A stretch of DNA of 30,249 nt, taken from the NCBI GenBank assembly GCA_002336855.1, contig DDEV01000126.1, positions 15,112 through 45,360 of the forward strand, in the 5' to 3' direction. The stretch is from Leucobacter sp. UBA1945. GTDB lineage: Bacteria; Actinomycetota; Actinomycetes; Actinomycetales; Microbacteriaceae. Both the position numbers and the translations under genes were made by a program. The stretch's first letter is position 1, and each line of letters starts with the position of its first letter. This document shows, in pieces, positions 8,125 through 16,651 of this stretch. The notes below the pieces were generated by a model. The model did not search any database, was not told the DNA's origin, and worked only from the letters and a program-made list of their open reading frames with translations.

Positions 8125-8185
8125 GCGCCTGCAGATTGCTCATATTTCCGATTACTCGACACTCACCCGCGAAGGAGACATATCA

Positions 8186-9463
8186 ATGAGTGGTAAGAAA
8201 CAGTACGGTTCACGCGTACTTAAGATGGCGGCGGCCGCTTCGGCGATCGCCCTGGTACTGACAGGTTGTGCCTCGGGCGGGGGAAGCAACGATGCTGACG
8301 ACAGCCCAATCGTCGTGGGCAACCTGATGCCCCTGACCGGTCCGTTGGCCGCGCTCGGCACCGAGATGCAGCAGGGCACCGAGATCGCGCGCGAGATCGT
8401 CAACGACGAGGGCGGCATCAATGGGCGTCAGATCGAGTGGCAGCAGATCGACGCCGTGGACGCCGATGCCGCTCGACAGGGCGCCGAACGTTTGGCGAAC
8501 GAGGATGTCCAGGTCAACATCGGCACCTACGGCTCGGCGCTTTCCCTTGCTGCCGCCCCGGTGATCTCGCGAGCGGGCAACGTGCTCGTCGAGGTTGGCG
8601 CCCAGGCGATGGAGGTGACGACCTCCGGGTTCCCCGGCGTCTACCGGGTGAACGGCCATGCGAGTGGGCAGGGCGAGGTCGCGGTGAAGGTCGCCGTCGA
8701 CGTGGTCGCCGAGCAACTAGGCGTCGACCCGAAGAGCCTGAAGATCGTGTTCGCCGGTCTCGACACGACCTACGGTAAGGACATCGCCAACGGCATCAAC
8801 GCGGAGCTCAAGGATCAGGGTATGCCCCCGCTGGCGGAGGAGTTCTACTATGCGGGCGACACCACGGATTTCTCGCCGATCGCTCTGAACATCCAGAAGG
8901 CAGCTCCGGACATTCTGATGGCGGCCTCGTACCCCGCCGATGCGGTGGCACTCGGACGTGCGATGAAGGCGACCGGCTTCCAGCCGAAGGCCGTGATCGG
9001 CACCGGTGGTGCGCACAACGACCTGCCCTGGCTCGAAGCCATGGGTAATGATGCGAACGGCGTGTTCAGCGTCGGACCGACCGCAACCGTGAACCAGGAT
9101 GCGCTGAACGACGAGGCTCGGGCGCGCACCGAGGACTTCCACAAGCGTTACGAGGAGAAGTACGGTCACGCGCCTGGTGCTCACGCGACCATGGGCTTCG
9201 ATGGCGCGTGGACAGCTTTCCAGGTGCTGAAGACGGCGAAGGAGCCGACTGCCGAGGGCTTCGAAGAGGCCGCGAAGAGCTTCTCGCTTGAAAAGGGCTC
9301 GCTGCTCAACGGCGATGGGGTGAAGTTCGGTGAGGACGGCCAGAACGAGCTCTGGGGATACAGCGTGAACCAATGGCAGGACGGCGTCGCCGTTGTGGTC
9401 TACCCCGAGGCGACCGCGATGGGTGAACCTGGGTACGTGCCGCTGCCCGCTTGGGGTCAGTGA
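8186..9463 (+). CDS. Branched-chain amino acid-type ABC transporter substrate-binding lipoprotein
   Basis: This 425-residue extracytoplasmic receptor captures the substrate for the transporter. It has a lipoprotein signal: a charged start, a hydrophobic stretch and the lipobox LTGC with lipidated C28, then a Ser/Gly-rich linker. The mature part begins VVGNLMPLTGPLA, typical of the type I periplasmic binding fold (Peripla_BP_6) of LivJ- and amide-binding receptors. Two alpha/beta lobes follow. The ATG has the ribosome site GAAGGAG. It lies 61 bp after the LivF-type gene and is followed by a strong hairpin. The closest functional group cannot be fixed by eye; amino acid, amide, urea or aromatic ligands are all seen in this family. 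Confidence 0.93.
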   Translation: MSGKKQYGSRVLKMAAAASAIALVLTGCASGGGSNDADDSPIVVGNLMPLTGPLAALGTEMQQGTEIAREIVNDEGGINGRQIEWQQIDAVDADAARQGAERLANEDVQVNIGTYGSALSLAAAPVISRAGNVLVEVGAQAMEVTTSGFPGVYRVNGHASGQGEVAVKVAVDVVAEQLGVDPKSLKIVFAGLDTTYGKDIANGINAELKDQGMPPLAEEFYYAGDTTDFSPIALNIQKAAPDILMAASYPADAVALGRAMKATGFQPKAVIGTGGAHNDLPWLEAMGNDANGVFSVGPTATVNQDALNDEARARTEDFHKRYEEKYGHAPGAHATMGFDGAWTAFQVLKTAKEPTAEGFEEAAKSFSLEKGSLLNGDGVKFGEDGQNELWGYSVNQWQDGVAVVVYPEATAMGEPGYVPLPAWGQ

Positions 9464-9502
9464 TCCTGCGCATCAGCAGATGACACGCGCAGACAGATGA
9501 TG

Positions 9503-9540
9503 AGGGCCTGGGCCGGGGCGAGAGCTCCAGCCCAGGCCCT
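9503..9540 (+). terminator. Hairpin between receptor gene and cyclase gene
   Basis: AGGGCCTGGGC (9503-9513) and GCCCAGGCCCT (9530-9540) form a perfect 11-bp stem with a 16-base loop. No T-run follows. It lies 39 bases after the receptor stop and 44 before the cyclase start. It could end transcription, partly reduce it, or protect the receptor mRNA 3' end so that the receptor is made in excess over downstream enzymes. Confidence 0.6.
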
Positions 9541-9584
9541 CCCTGCACATTCCAGACCAATTCGAACACGGAGGTTCGCAGAAC

Positions 9585-10640
9585 ATGACTACACCGAGAT
9601 GGCAGCATCGCCCTGAAGACTCGACCTGGGGGGATTGGGGTTCCGACGATCAACGGGGTCGGATGAACCTGTTGACATCGGAAGTTCGGCTCAGGGGAAT
9701 GCAGGAGGTCCGGACCGGGGAGGCGTTCGTGCTCAGCATGCCGCTCGATTATCCGAAGGGGTCACCGCTGAACCCTTCACGGATCGCACCGATTCTTAGG
9801 CCCTCGCAGCGCACGGAGACCGTGGTGAACTACAACACAGATCTCGGAAAGATTCAAGAGGGACGGCCGGACGTGCTCTCGGACGACCTGGTGCTCATGT
9901 CGCTCCAGTACTCCACCCAGTGGGACTCGTTCGCGCATGTCGGTGCGCGCTTCGATGTGCACGGGAGCGGCGAGACGGAGATGGTGTACTACAACGGCTA
10001 TCGTGCCGGAGTTGACATCGTCGCTACCGACAAGGTCGAGGAGTCTGGGTTCAGGCAGGGTGCCGAGGTAGTCGAGACCTCGCACGCGCATGCGCTCGGG
10101 ATCGAGCACCTCGCTCAGACCCCGGTGCAGGGGCCTGCGGTCGTCATCGACCTCGAACGGCACTTCGGCCCGGAACGCCGCCGCATCGGTTATGACGAGT
10201 GGATGAGCGTCATCGAAGCCGACGGTATCGAGGTGCAGCCGGGAGACATGATCCTGATCCACACCGGATACGCCGAGAAGATTATGGAGAACGACGGCTC
10301 GGTGAGTGCCGCGGAACTCGATGGGCTTGGCGCCCTGCTCGACGGCAGCGATGAGCGGCTTCGGCGGTGGGTGACCGACAGCGGCGTGATCGCGATCATC
10401 GCGGACACCTATTCTGTGGAGCATTATCCCGCGGAGATCACCGAGGCGAATGCGTCCATCCTTCCGCTGCACCACCATTGCCTGTTCAAACTGGGTGTGC
10501 ATCTCGGCGAGCTCTGGCGGCTGACCCCGCTTACGATGAGGCTGAGAGAACTCGGACGCCACCGCTGTCTACTGACGGCGCCGCCGCTCTACCTCCGTGG
10601 CGCAGTGGGCTCCCCGGTCACTCCGATTGCAACGCTGTAG
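9585..10640 (+). CDS. Cyclase-family metal-dependent hydrolase
   Basis: This 351-residue protein belongs to the cyclase/kynurenine-formamidase-type superfamily (PF04199), whose members hydrolyse amide or related bonds using a metal. The metal-site stretch reads STQWDSFAHVG (residues 110-120). The classical HxGTHxD is replaced by DxxxH, as in the subgroup that carries TQWDxxxHV. GPAVVIDLERHFG and the GDMILIHTGYA stretch (residues about 220-229) are further family landmarks. H166 and H168 lie in SHAHALG. The length exceeds that of simple kynurenine formamidase (about 210) and fits the long subgroup. The ribosome site GGAGG precedes the ATG. It is probably the first catabolic step for the imported compound (opening an amide, imide or lactone); that is inference. 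Confidence 0.85.
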   Translation: MTTPRWQHRPEDSTWGDWGSDDQRGRMNLLTSEVRLRGMQEVRTGEAFVLSMPLDYPKGSPLNPSRIAPILRPSQRTETVVNYNTDLGKIQEGRPDVLSDDLVLMSLQYSTQWDSFAHVGARFDVHGSGETEMVYYNGYRAGVDIVATDKVEESGFRQGAEVVETSHAHALGIEHLAQTPVQGPAVVIDLERHFGPERRRIGYDEWMSVIEADGIEVQPGDMILIHTGYAEKIMENDGSVSAAELDGLGALLDGSDERLRRWVTDSGVIAIIADTYSVEHYPAEITEANASILPLHHHCLFKLGVHLGELWRLTPLTMRLRELGRHRCLLTAPPLYLRGAVGSPVTPIATL

Positions 10641-10727
10641 CGCGCACTTCGAATCGCCCAGCGACCAGCGCTCGTTGCTCGTCGAGATGGCGAGCGGCCG
10701 ATACACAATCATCAAGGAGAACAACTG

Positions 10728-11906
10728 ATGCTCATCGCAGGAGCCCGCGTGCTGCTTCCAGGCGGCTTCGAATATGTCGACGTGCGGACCAGTGGAGACC
10801 GTATCGCAGAGATCGGCACGGGTCTGGCATCGACGCCGGGGGAGCGGGTCGAGAATGCCGCGGGAAAGCTGCTCTCTGCTGGTCTGGTAGATCTGCACTC
10901 GCACACCTTCACCCACGGATTCCATATGGCAGTCGATGCTGATGCGCTCTCCTCGGTGACGGGCGTCACCACATTCGTCGACGCAGGCTCTGCCGGTGCG
11001 GTTGGATTCCCCAGTTTCTACGAGCACGTGATGAAGCGCTCAGCCTCACGCATGTATGCGTACCTGAACATCTCGATTCTCGGGCAGACGATCTCCGCCC
11101 TTCAAGAGCAGGGCTTCAACGAGAACGACATCCACTCTCTGGTGCACCTGCCACTTGCGGAGGAGATGATCGATCGTTACTCCGACGTCATTCGCGGTAT
11201 TAAGGTTCGTGCGTACACGAACATGCCAGACCTGTATCCGCTGGAGCAGGCGAGCAAGCTGAGCCGGAATACCGGGCTGCCGATCATGACTCACATCGGT
11301 TCCGCCCCTCCCGCGATCGAGGATGTGCTTCCGTTTCTCGGTCGCGGAGATCTCGTGACCCATCTGTACCACGGCGGAACCGATACTCTGCTCGATGACG
11401 AGGGACGAGTGCGGCCGGTCTTCCAGGAGGCGAGGAAGCGAGGCGTCGAGTTCGACTTGGGGATGGATCGCTTCCATTGCGATCTCTCGATCATGAGGCG
11501 GGCATTCGATCAGGGCTTCTACCCCGACTACATCAGTTCGGACCTCACTCTGACGAACATCGACTCCATCACGTTCGACCTACCGACGTGCGTCTCGAAG
11601 TGCGTGGCGAGCGGAATGCCTCTCGACACGGCGATTGAGAAGTCGACGATTCGAGTGGCGGAGAAACTCGGGATTTCCGACAAGGTCGGATCCATCGAAG
11701 TGGGTAAGATCGCCGATCTCGCTCTCTTTGAGTGGGCGCCCTCAGAGGAGCCGTTCGTCGATTTCTTCGGCAACGGAATCAGTGATGCCGACCGTCTGGT
11801 CAACACTTTGACGATTCGGGCCGGAACTCCTCTCGTCAGGAACTATACCCAGCCGGAGCTATGGCGAAACAGTCAGCGAGCTGTTCCGTGGGCGAACTAT
11901 GTATGA
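10728..11906 (+). CDS. Amidohydrolase/deacetylase-family metallohydrolase
   Basis: This 392-residue TIM-barrel amidohydrolase has the binuclear metal site: H57 and H59 in DLHSHT, carboxylated lysine K159 in GIKV, H189 in MTHIG, H212 in VTHLYHG, and D272 in SSDLT. The start VLLPGGFEYVDV and the end SIEVGKIADLALFEW form the small beta-sandwich domain. This layout matches the dihydroorotase-like deacetylase group (EF_0837 type), whose studied members cleave N-acyl or O-acyl groups from small acids. AAGGAG lies 7 bases before the ATG. It follows the cyclase by 87 bp and probably acts next in the same pathway. Confidence 0.88.
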   Translation: MLIAGARVLLPGGFEYVDVRTSGDRIAEIGTGLASTPGERVENAAGKLLSAGLVDLHSHTFTHGFHMAVDADALSSVTGVTTFVDAGSAGAVGFPSFYEHVMKRSASRMYAYLNISILGQTISALQEQGFNENDIHSLVHLPLAEEMIDRYSDVIRGIKVRAYTNMPDLYPLEQASKLSRNTGLPIMTHIGSAPPAIEDVLPFLGRGDLVTHLYHGGTDTLLDDEGRVRPVFQEARKRGVEFDLGMDRFHCDLSIMRRAFDQGFYPDYISSDLTLTNIDSITFDLPTCVSKCVASGMPLDTAIEKSTIRVAEKLGISDKVGSIEVGKIADLALFEWAPSEEPFVDFFGNGISDADRLVNTLTIRAGTPLVRNYTQPELWRNSQRAVPWANYV

Positions 11907-12182
11907 GGTGATATGTCTCGACCCGTCATTGGGATCTTTGCGCATTCCGTCACGCGGGGATTCGTTACGGGCGGTTTGGTCTAGAAGGATAATAATGGGA
12001 ACGGCAAGCTGGCGAAGCTCTCTAGTTTTCAATCGTGTGCTTTAGAGGGTCTGCACAAGACCGGCTCGCTGTGGCGCCCGCTCTCTTAGTGAGAAACCGC
12101 CCTGCTCTTGGCTGATCCAGCTCGCGGTTCTAGCGTTGAAGATATCGATCTTTCGCTCTCGAAACCGCACGAAGGAGCCGCG
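11907..12182. other. 276-bp junction with a long-range inverted repeat; no gene seen
   Basis: This gap lies between the catabolic locus and the acyl-CoA oxidase gene. It is less GC-rich than its surroundings and holds no convincing open frame. GGGCGGTTT (11969-11977) and AAACCGCCC (12094-12102) are exact complements 116 bases apart. GATAAT at 11988-11993 resembles a -10 box, with no good -35. The ribosome site GAAGGAG (12171-12177) serves the next gene. No terminator with a compact stem is evident after the amidohydrolase gene. Confidence 0.5.
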
Positions 12183-14231
12183 ATGAGCAGCACGCCCCGC
12201 ATCGACAAAGCAGTAGTGGCAGACGCCCTGTACGGAAAGTGGAAGCAGGAGCGCCTCGAAGGGCGGGCTCTAGCCGCTGACCCGCGCTTTCAGACGATCC
12301 CCGGCCAGTCGATGGCCGACCACCGTGAGCGGGCGCTCGGGCAGCTCAGCCTGCTGGTCGAGGCCGGTGCGATCCAGCGCGCATTTCCGAAGTCGCTCGG
12401 TGGCGGCGACAACCACGGCGGCAACATTGCAGGCTTTCAAGAGCTAGTCTTCGCCGACCCCTCGCTGCAGATCAAGAGCGGCGTGCAGTGGGGCCTCTTT
12501 GGTGCAGCCATTCTGCACCTCGGCACCGAGCCGCACCATGAGGCCTGGCTGCCCGATGTGATGACCCTCGCTCTTCCCGGCGCGTTCGCGATGACCGAGA
12601 TCGGGCACGGCAGCGACGTGGCGTCGATCGGCACGACGGCGACGTATGACCCCGAGACCGAAGAGTTCGTCATCCACACTCCGTTCAAGGGTGCGTGGAA
12701 GGAGTTTCTCGGGAACGCGGCGCTGCACGGGCAGGCAGCCGTCGTCTTTGCACAGCTCATCACCCGCGGGGTGAATCACGGCGTGCACGCGTTCTTCGTA
12801 CCGATTCGCACGCCCGACGGCGAGATGATGCCGGGCGTCGGCAGCGAAGACGACGGCGTCAAGGGCGGCCTGAACGGCATCGACAACGGGCGCCTGCACT
12901 TCACGAACGTGCGCATTCCGCGCACGAACCTGTTGAACCGCTACGGCAACGTCGACGCCGACGGCACCTACTCGTCGCACATCGACAGCCCCGGCCGCCG
13001 CTTCTTCACCATGATCGGCACGCTCGTGCAGGGCCGCGTCTCGCTCGACGGGGCCGCGGTGAACGCGATGAAGGGCGCACTCGCGATCGCGCTGCGCTAC
13101 GCGAGCGAGCGGCGCCAGTTTCCCGGCCCCGACGGCCGCGACACGACGCTGCTCGACTACGGCCACTACCAGCGCAGGCTGCTGCCGCTTCTGGCCGAGA
13201 CCTACGCGATGCAGTTCGCGAGCCACCGCCTGCTCGAGACGTTCGACGAGGTGTTCTCGGGTGTGAACGACACCGATGAGAACCGCGAAGACCTCGAGAC
13301 GCTGGCCGCGGCGCTGAAGCCGCTCTCGACCTGGGCGGCACTCGATACTCTGCAGGAGGTGCGCGAGGCAACCGGTGGGGCGGGATTCATCGCCAAGAAC
13401 CGTGTCACCGGCTGGCGCCAAGACCTCGATATCTACGTCACCTTCGAAGGCGACAACAACATTTTGCTGCAGCTCGTCGGCAAGCGTCTGCTGACCGACT
13501 ACGCGGCGAAGTTCAAAGACGGCGATGTCGCCGCGATCGCGAAGGTGGTCGCGGGGCAGATCGGCGAGGGGGCAGTGCGCTTCGGTCTGCGCCAGATGGG
13601 CCAGAGTATCGCCGACCTGGGTCAGCGTTCGCGTTCGGTCGAGGGCATTCGTGACCCCGAGTCGCAGCGCGCGCTGCTCACCGACCGAGTCGAGACGATG
13701 GTTGCGCAGATCGCGATGTCGCTTCGCGAAGCGACCAAGGGCGTCGCACGCGAGGATCGCCCGGCCGCAAACGCCGCCGCCTTCAATACGCAGCAGGCCA
13801 AGCTGATCGAGGCCGCCCGCGCGCACGGCGAACTGCTGCAGTGGGAGGCGTTCACGGAGGCGCTCGCGGGCTTCGAGGGTGAGACGCTCACGGTGATGAC
13901 CTGGCTGCGCGATCTCTTCGGGTTCCGCCTGATCGAGAAGCATCTCGAGTGGTACCTCATCAACGGCCGACTCTCTGGCGCGCGCGCCGAGGCGGTGACT
14001 GCATACATCGACCGTCTGATTGGGCGCATTCGCGAGCAGGCGCTCGATCTCGTCGATGCCTTCGAACTGACACCCGAGCTGCTGCGCGCCGAGATCGCGA
14101 CTGGCATCGAGGCCGAACGCCAGGAAGAGGCGCAGGCATACGTTGATGCCCAGATCGCAGCGGGTACCTGGCCGGTGCACGAGAAGGAGTTGCGCAAGCG
14201 TCAGAGGGCCGAAGCGAAGGTCGGCGCGTAG
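12183..14231 (+). CDS. Acyl-CoA oxidase / acyl-CoA dehydrogenase-type flavoprotein
   Basis: This 682-residue flavoenzyme should introduce the 2,3-double bond into acyl-CoA. It has the acyl-CoA oxidase layout: an N-terminal helical domain; the middle beta domain with AFAMTEIGHGSD (residues 135-145) and HTPFKGAWKE; the helical domain with GRVSLDGAAVNAMKGAL and RYASERRQF; and a C-terminal second helical domain ending near residue 680. TFEGDNN holds the probable catalytic base E422. The length matches peroxisomal-type ACOX rather than 380-residue dehydrogenases. A TTG at 12108 extends the frame, but the ATG at 12183 has GAAGGAG 5 bases before it and a family-like N-terminus. Whether it uses O2 or electron-transfer flavoprotein cannot be told from sequence. 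Confidence 0.88.
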   Translation: MSSTPRIDKAVVADALYGKWKQERLEGRALAADPRFQTIPGQSMADHRERALGQLSLLVEAGAIQRAFPKSLGGGDNHGGNIAGFQELVFADPSLQIKSGVQWGLFGAAILHLGTEPHHEAWLPDVMTLALPGAFAMTEIGHGSDVASIGTTATYDPETEEFVIHTPFKGAWKEFLGNAALHGQAAVVFAQLITRGVNHGVHAFFVPIRTPDGEMMPGVGSEDDGVKGGLNGIDNGRLHFTNVRIPRTNLLNRYGNVDADGTYSSHIDSPGRRFFTMIGTLVQGRVSLDGAAVNAMKGALAIALRYASERRQFPGPDGRDTTLLDYGHYQRRLLPLLAETYAMQFASHRLLETFDEVFSGVNDTDENREDLETLAAALKPLSTWAALDTLQEVREATGGAGFIAKNRVTGWRQDLDIYVTFEGDNNILLQLVGKRLLTDYAAKFKDGDVAAIAKVVAGQIGEGAVRFGLRQMGQSIADLGQRSRSVEGIRDPESQRALLTDRVETMVAQIAMSLREATKGVAREDRPAANAAAFNTQQAKLIEAARAHGELLQWEAFTEALAGFEGETLTVMTWLRDLFGFRLIEKHLEWYLINGRLSGARAEAVTAYIDRLIGRIREQALDLVDAFELTPELLRAEIATGIEAERQEEAQAYVDAQIAAGTWPVHEKELRKRQRAEAKVGA

Positions 14232-14253
14232 CGCACTGCAGGTAGCGACACTC

Positions 14254-14266
14254 TAGGCTTGGAGCA
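14254..14266 (+). promoter_or_regulatory. -10 box TAGGCT placed for a leaderless start
   Basis: TAGGCT (14254-14259) ends 6 bases before the ATG at 14266, so transcription would begin at the A of the start codon. No good -35 is visible. The same geometry precedes the genes at 20428 (plus) and 22145 (minus). GGAG just before the ATG is too close to act as a normal ribosome site. Confidence 0.5.
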
Positions 14267-15252
14267 TGAGCACCGAGCTGCGAGAACTGTACCCGCCGAT
14301 CGAACCGCACGCCCACGGCATGCTGCCGGTCGGCGACGGGCACGAGATCTACTGGGAAGTGTGCGGCAACCCCGATGGCAAGCCCGCCGTGTTCTTGCAT
14401 GGCGGGCCGGGCGGGGGCTGCGGCCCCGACCAGCGGCGTTTCTTCGACCCTGAGAAGTACCGCATCGTGCTGTTCGATCAGCGCGGCTGCGGTCGCAGTA
14501 CGCCGCACGCGAGCGCGCCCGATGCTGACCTGTCGGCGAACACCACTTGGCACCTCGTCGCCGACATTGAACGCTTGCGTGAGCACCTCGGCATCGAGCG
14601 CTGGCAGGTGTTCGGCGGTTCCTGGGGTTCGACGCTCTCGCTCTCGTATGCGCAGACGCATCCGGAGCGCGTGACCGAGCTAGTGCTGCGCGGCATCTTC
14701 ACGCTGCGCAAGACGGAGATCGACTGGTTCTATCAAGAGGGTGCATCGCAGCTCTACCCCGACGCGTGGCAGAAGTACCTCTCGGTGATTCCCGAGGCCG
14801 AGCGGGGCGATCTCGTCGCAGCGTATCATCGCAGGCTTTTCGATGCTGACCCGGCCGTGCACGTACCGGCTGGCGTCGAGTGGACGGTATGGGAGAACTC
14901 GACCGTGAGGCTGATTCCGAACGAGGCGGCGCTTGCCGAGGCTCGCGCAGACGAGGCCGCCGCGGTGGCGTTCGCTCGCATCGAGAACCACTACTTCACG
15001 AACGGTGGCTTCTTTGAAGACGGCCAGCTGATTCGCGATGCTGCGGCGAAGCTCGCAGGCATTCCCGGCGTGATCGTGCAGGGCCGCTACGACGTGTGCA
15101 CGCCTCCGCAGACCGCGTGGGATCTGCACCGGGCCTGGCCCGAGGCCGAGTTTCACATGATCGCAGACGCGGGCCACGCCGCCACCGAACCCGGCATCGT
15201 TGACGCGCTCGTTCGCGCAACCGACGCCTTCGCCGACAGGAGTGCCGCATGA
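14266..15252 (+). CDS. pip: Proline iminopeptidase
   Basis: This 328-residue alpha/beta hydrolase removes N-terminal proline from peptides in the cytoplasm (peptidase family S33). It has the oxyanion motif HGGPGGG (45-51), nucleophile S119 in GGSWGS, acid D276 in GRYD, and H304 in DAGHA. DQRGCGRSTP (71-80) and ENHYF (240-244, with the Glu that reads the substrate amino group) are family hallmarks. The length is standard. It starts 34 bp after the acyl-CoA oxidase-like gene and overlaps the following amidohydrolase by ATGA. Confidence 0.93.
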   Translation: MSTELRELYPPIEPHAHGMLPVGDGHEIYWEVCGNPDGKPAVFLHGGPGGGCGPDQRRFFDPEKYRIVLFDQRGCGRSTPHASAPDADLSANTTWHLVADIERLREHLGIERWQVFGGSWGSTLSLSYAQTHPERVTELVLRGIFTLRKTEIDWFYQEGASQLYPDAWQKYLSVIPEAERGDLVAAYHRRLFDADPAVHVPAGVEWTVWENSTVRLIPNEAALAEARADEAAAVAFARIENHYFTNGGFFEDGQLIRDAAAKLAGIPGVIVQGRYDVCTPPQTAWDLHRAWPEAEFHMIADAGHAATEPGIVDALVRATDAFADRSAA

Positions 15253-16538
15253 CCACTATTCTTCGTGCCGACCGCATGCTCACACCCGATGGTGAGGTGC
15301 AGAACGCCGAGCTCGAGATCGACGAGCGCGGGCGCATCGCTTACGCGGGCCCGGCCCGCGCCGAGTCGGTCGTCACCCACGATCTGGCTGGCCACGCGCT
15401 GATGCCAGGCCTCGTGAACGGTCACACGCACAGCGCCATGACGCTGCAGCGCGCGGTGAGCGACGATGAGGGGTTCATGCCGTGGCTCGCGGCGGTGCAG
15501 GCGGTCGAGCAGGGGCTCACCCGCGACGACGTGGTGGCCGGCCTCGAGCTTGCGATGCTCGAGATGATCGCGAACGGCACCACCGCTTTCGCCGACATGT
15601 ATCACTGGGACGAGGGGTTGCTCGAGACCGTGCAGCGAGCCGGCATGCGCGTGCTCGCCGCCCCGGCGATGTTCACCGCCGAGAGCGTCGGGTTTCCGGG
15701 TGTGAGCCCGCTCGACGGCGCGCAGACGCTCGACTACACCGAGCAGCTAGCCGAGCGCTTCGCCGGAGACGAGCAGATCAGGCTCGCTTACGGACCGCAC
15801 GCGCCCTACACCTGCTCGCCCGAGCTGCTTCGCGAGATCGCCGAGCGCTCGCAGCGCACGGGCATCAAGATTCACATGCACGTCGCCGAGTCGCGTGCCG
15901 AGGTCGAACAGATCACCGAGCAGTACGGCAACACCCCCGCCAAGCACCTCGACGCGCTCGGCTTCTTCGAGGCTGACGTGCTCGCGGCCCACTGCGTGCA
16001 CCTGACGCTCGAAGAGATCGAGATCTTCGCCCGCACGGGCACCGCCGCCAGCCACAATCCCGTCTCGAACCTGAAGCTCGGCTGCGGTGTGGCAAAGCTG
16101 CCCGAGATGCTCGAGGCAGGGGTGCGGCTCACCCTCGGCACCGACTCGGTCGCGAGCAACAACTCGCTCGACCAGTTCGAAGAGATCAAGCTCGCAACCA
16201 TTCTGCACCGCGGGGTCAGGCACGACGCGGCCGCTGTCAAGGCCGCTGACGTGCTCGATATCGCTACCCGGCGCGGCGCCGAGGCGATCGGGTTTCCCGA
16301 GACCGGAGCGCTCGAGGCGGGGCGCCTCGCAGACGTGATTGCGATCGACCTCGGCACCACCCGGGCCACCCCGATGGGATCGCTCGTGTCGCACCTGGCG
16401 TTCTCGGCCTCGGGCGAAGACGTGCGTCATGTCTTCATCGGCGGAAGGCACGTCTATGCGAACGGCGAGCACCTCACCCTCGACGCGCCTGACATTCTGG
16501 CGCGAGCAGGCGCTGCTGCAGCCCGCCTGCGCGACTGA
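15249..16538 (+). CDS. Amidohydrolase of the MTA/SAH deaminase family
   Basis: This 429-residue zinc amidohydrolase has the mononuclear deaminase pattern: H59 and H61 in NGHTHSAM, H211 and E214 in HMHVAES, H248 in AHCVHL, and D299 in LGTDSVASNN. The family deaminates methylthioadenosine, S-adenosylhomocysteine, adenosine, guanine or triazines. The best general match is MTA/SAH deaminase, which would feed purine and sulphur salvage. AGGAG precedes the ATG, which overlaps the proline iminopeptidase stop, so translation is coupled. A small stem (GCGGG/CCCGC, 16553-16567) follows. The substrate is not certain from motifs alone. Confidence 0.87.
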   Translation: MTTILRADRMLTPDGEVQNAELEIDERGRIAYAGPARAESVVTHDLAGHALMPGLVNGHTHSAMTLQRAVSDDEGFMPWLAAVQAVEQGLTRDDVVAGLELAMLEMIANGTTAFADMYHWDEGLLETVQRAGMRVLAAPAMFTAESVGFPGVSPLDGAQTLDYTEQLAERFAGDEQIRLAYGPHAPYTCSPELLREIAERSQRTGIKIHMHVAESRAEVEQITEQYGNTPAKHLDALGFFEADVLAAHCVHLTLEEIEIFARTGTAASHNPVSNLKLGCGVAKLPEMLEAGVRLTLGTDSVASNNSLDQFEEIKLATILHRGVRHDAAAVKAADVLDIATRRGAEAIGFPETGALEAGRLADVIAIDLGTTRATPMGSLVSHLAFSASGEDVRHVFIGGRHVYANGEHLTLDAPDILARAGAAAARLRD

Positions 16539-16542
16539 GAAG

Positions 16543-16590
16543 CCAGGGTGAAGCGGGGCGATCCCGCGCCACGAATTCACAAAACCCTGG
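16543..16590 (+). terminator. Weak nested hairpin after the deaminase-family gene
   Basis: GCGGG (16553-16557) pairs with CCCGC (16563-16567). Outside it, CCAGGGT (16543-16549) pairs with ACCCTGG (16584-16590). No T-run follows. It may be a terminator between the deaminase-family gene and the copper amine oxidase gene. A separate GGGCGGC/GCCGCCC stem (16617-16636) lies just before the amine oxidase ribosome site. Confidence 0.35.
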
Positions 16591-16651
16591 TGCTCGTGGC
16601 AAGGTTAGAGACAGAAGGGCGGCAACGGCGCCGCCCGCGTCTGGAGGAACC

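Noticed and set aside
12108..12182. TTG start giving a 25-residue longer acyl-CoA oxidase.
   Set aside because: There is no ribosome site before the TTG, whereas GAAGGAG precedes the ATG at 12183.
12444..14180. A 578-codon open frame on the minus strand.
   Set aside because: It lies antisense to the acyl-CoA oxidase gene, is Arg/His/Leu-rich without recognisable domains, and is a by-product of high GC.
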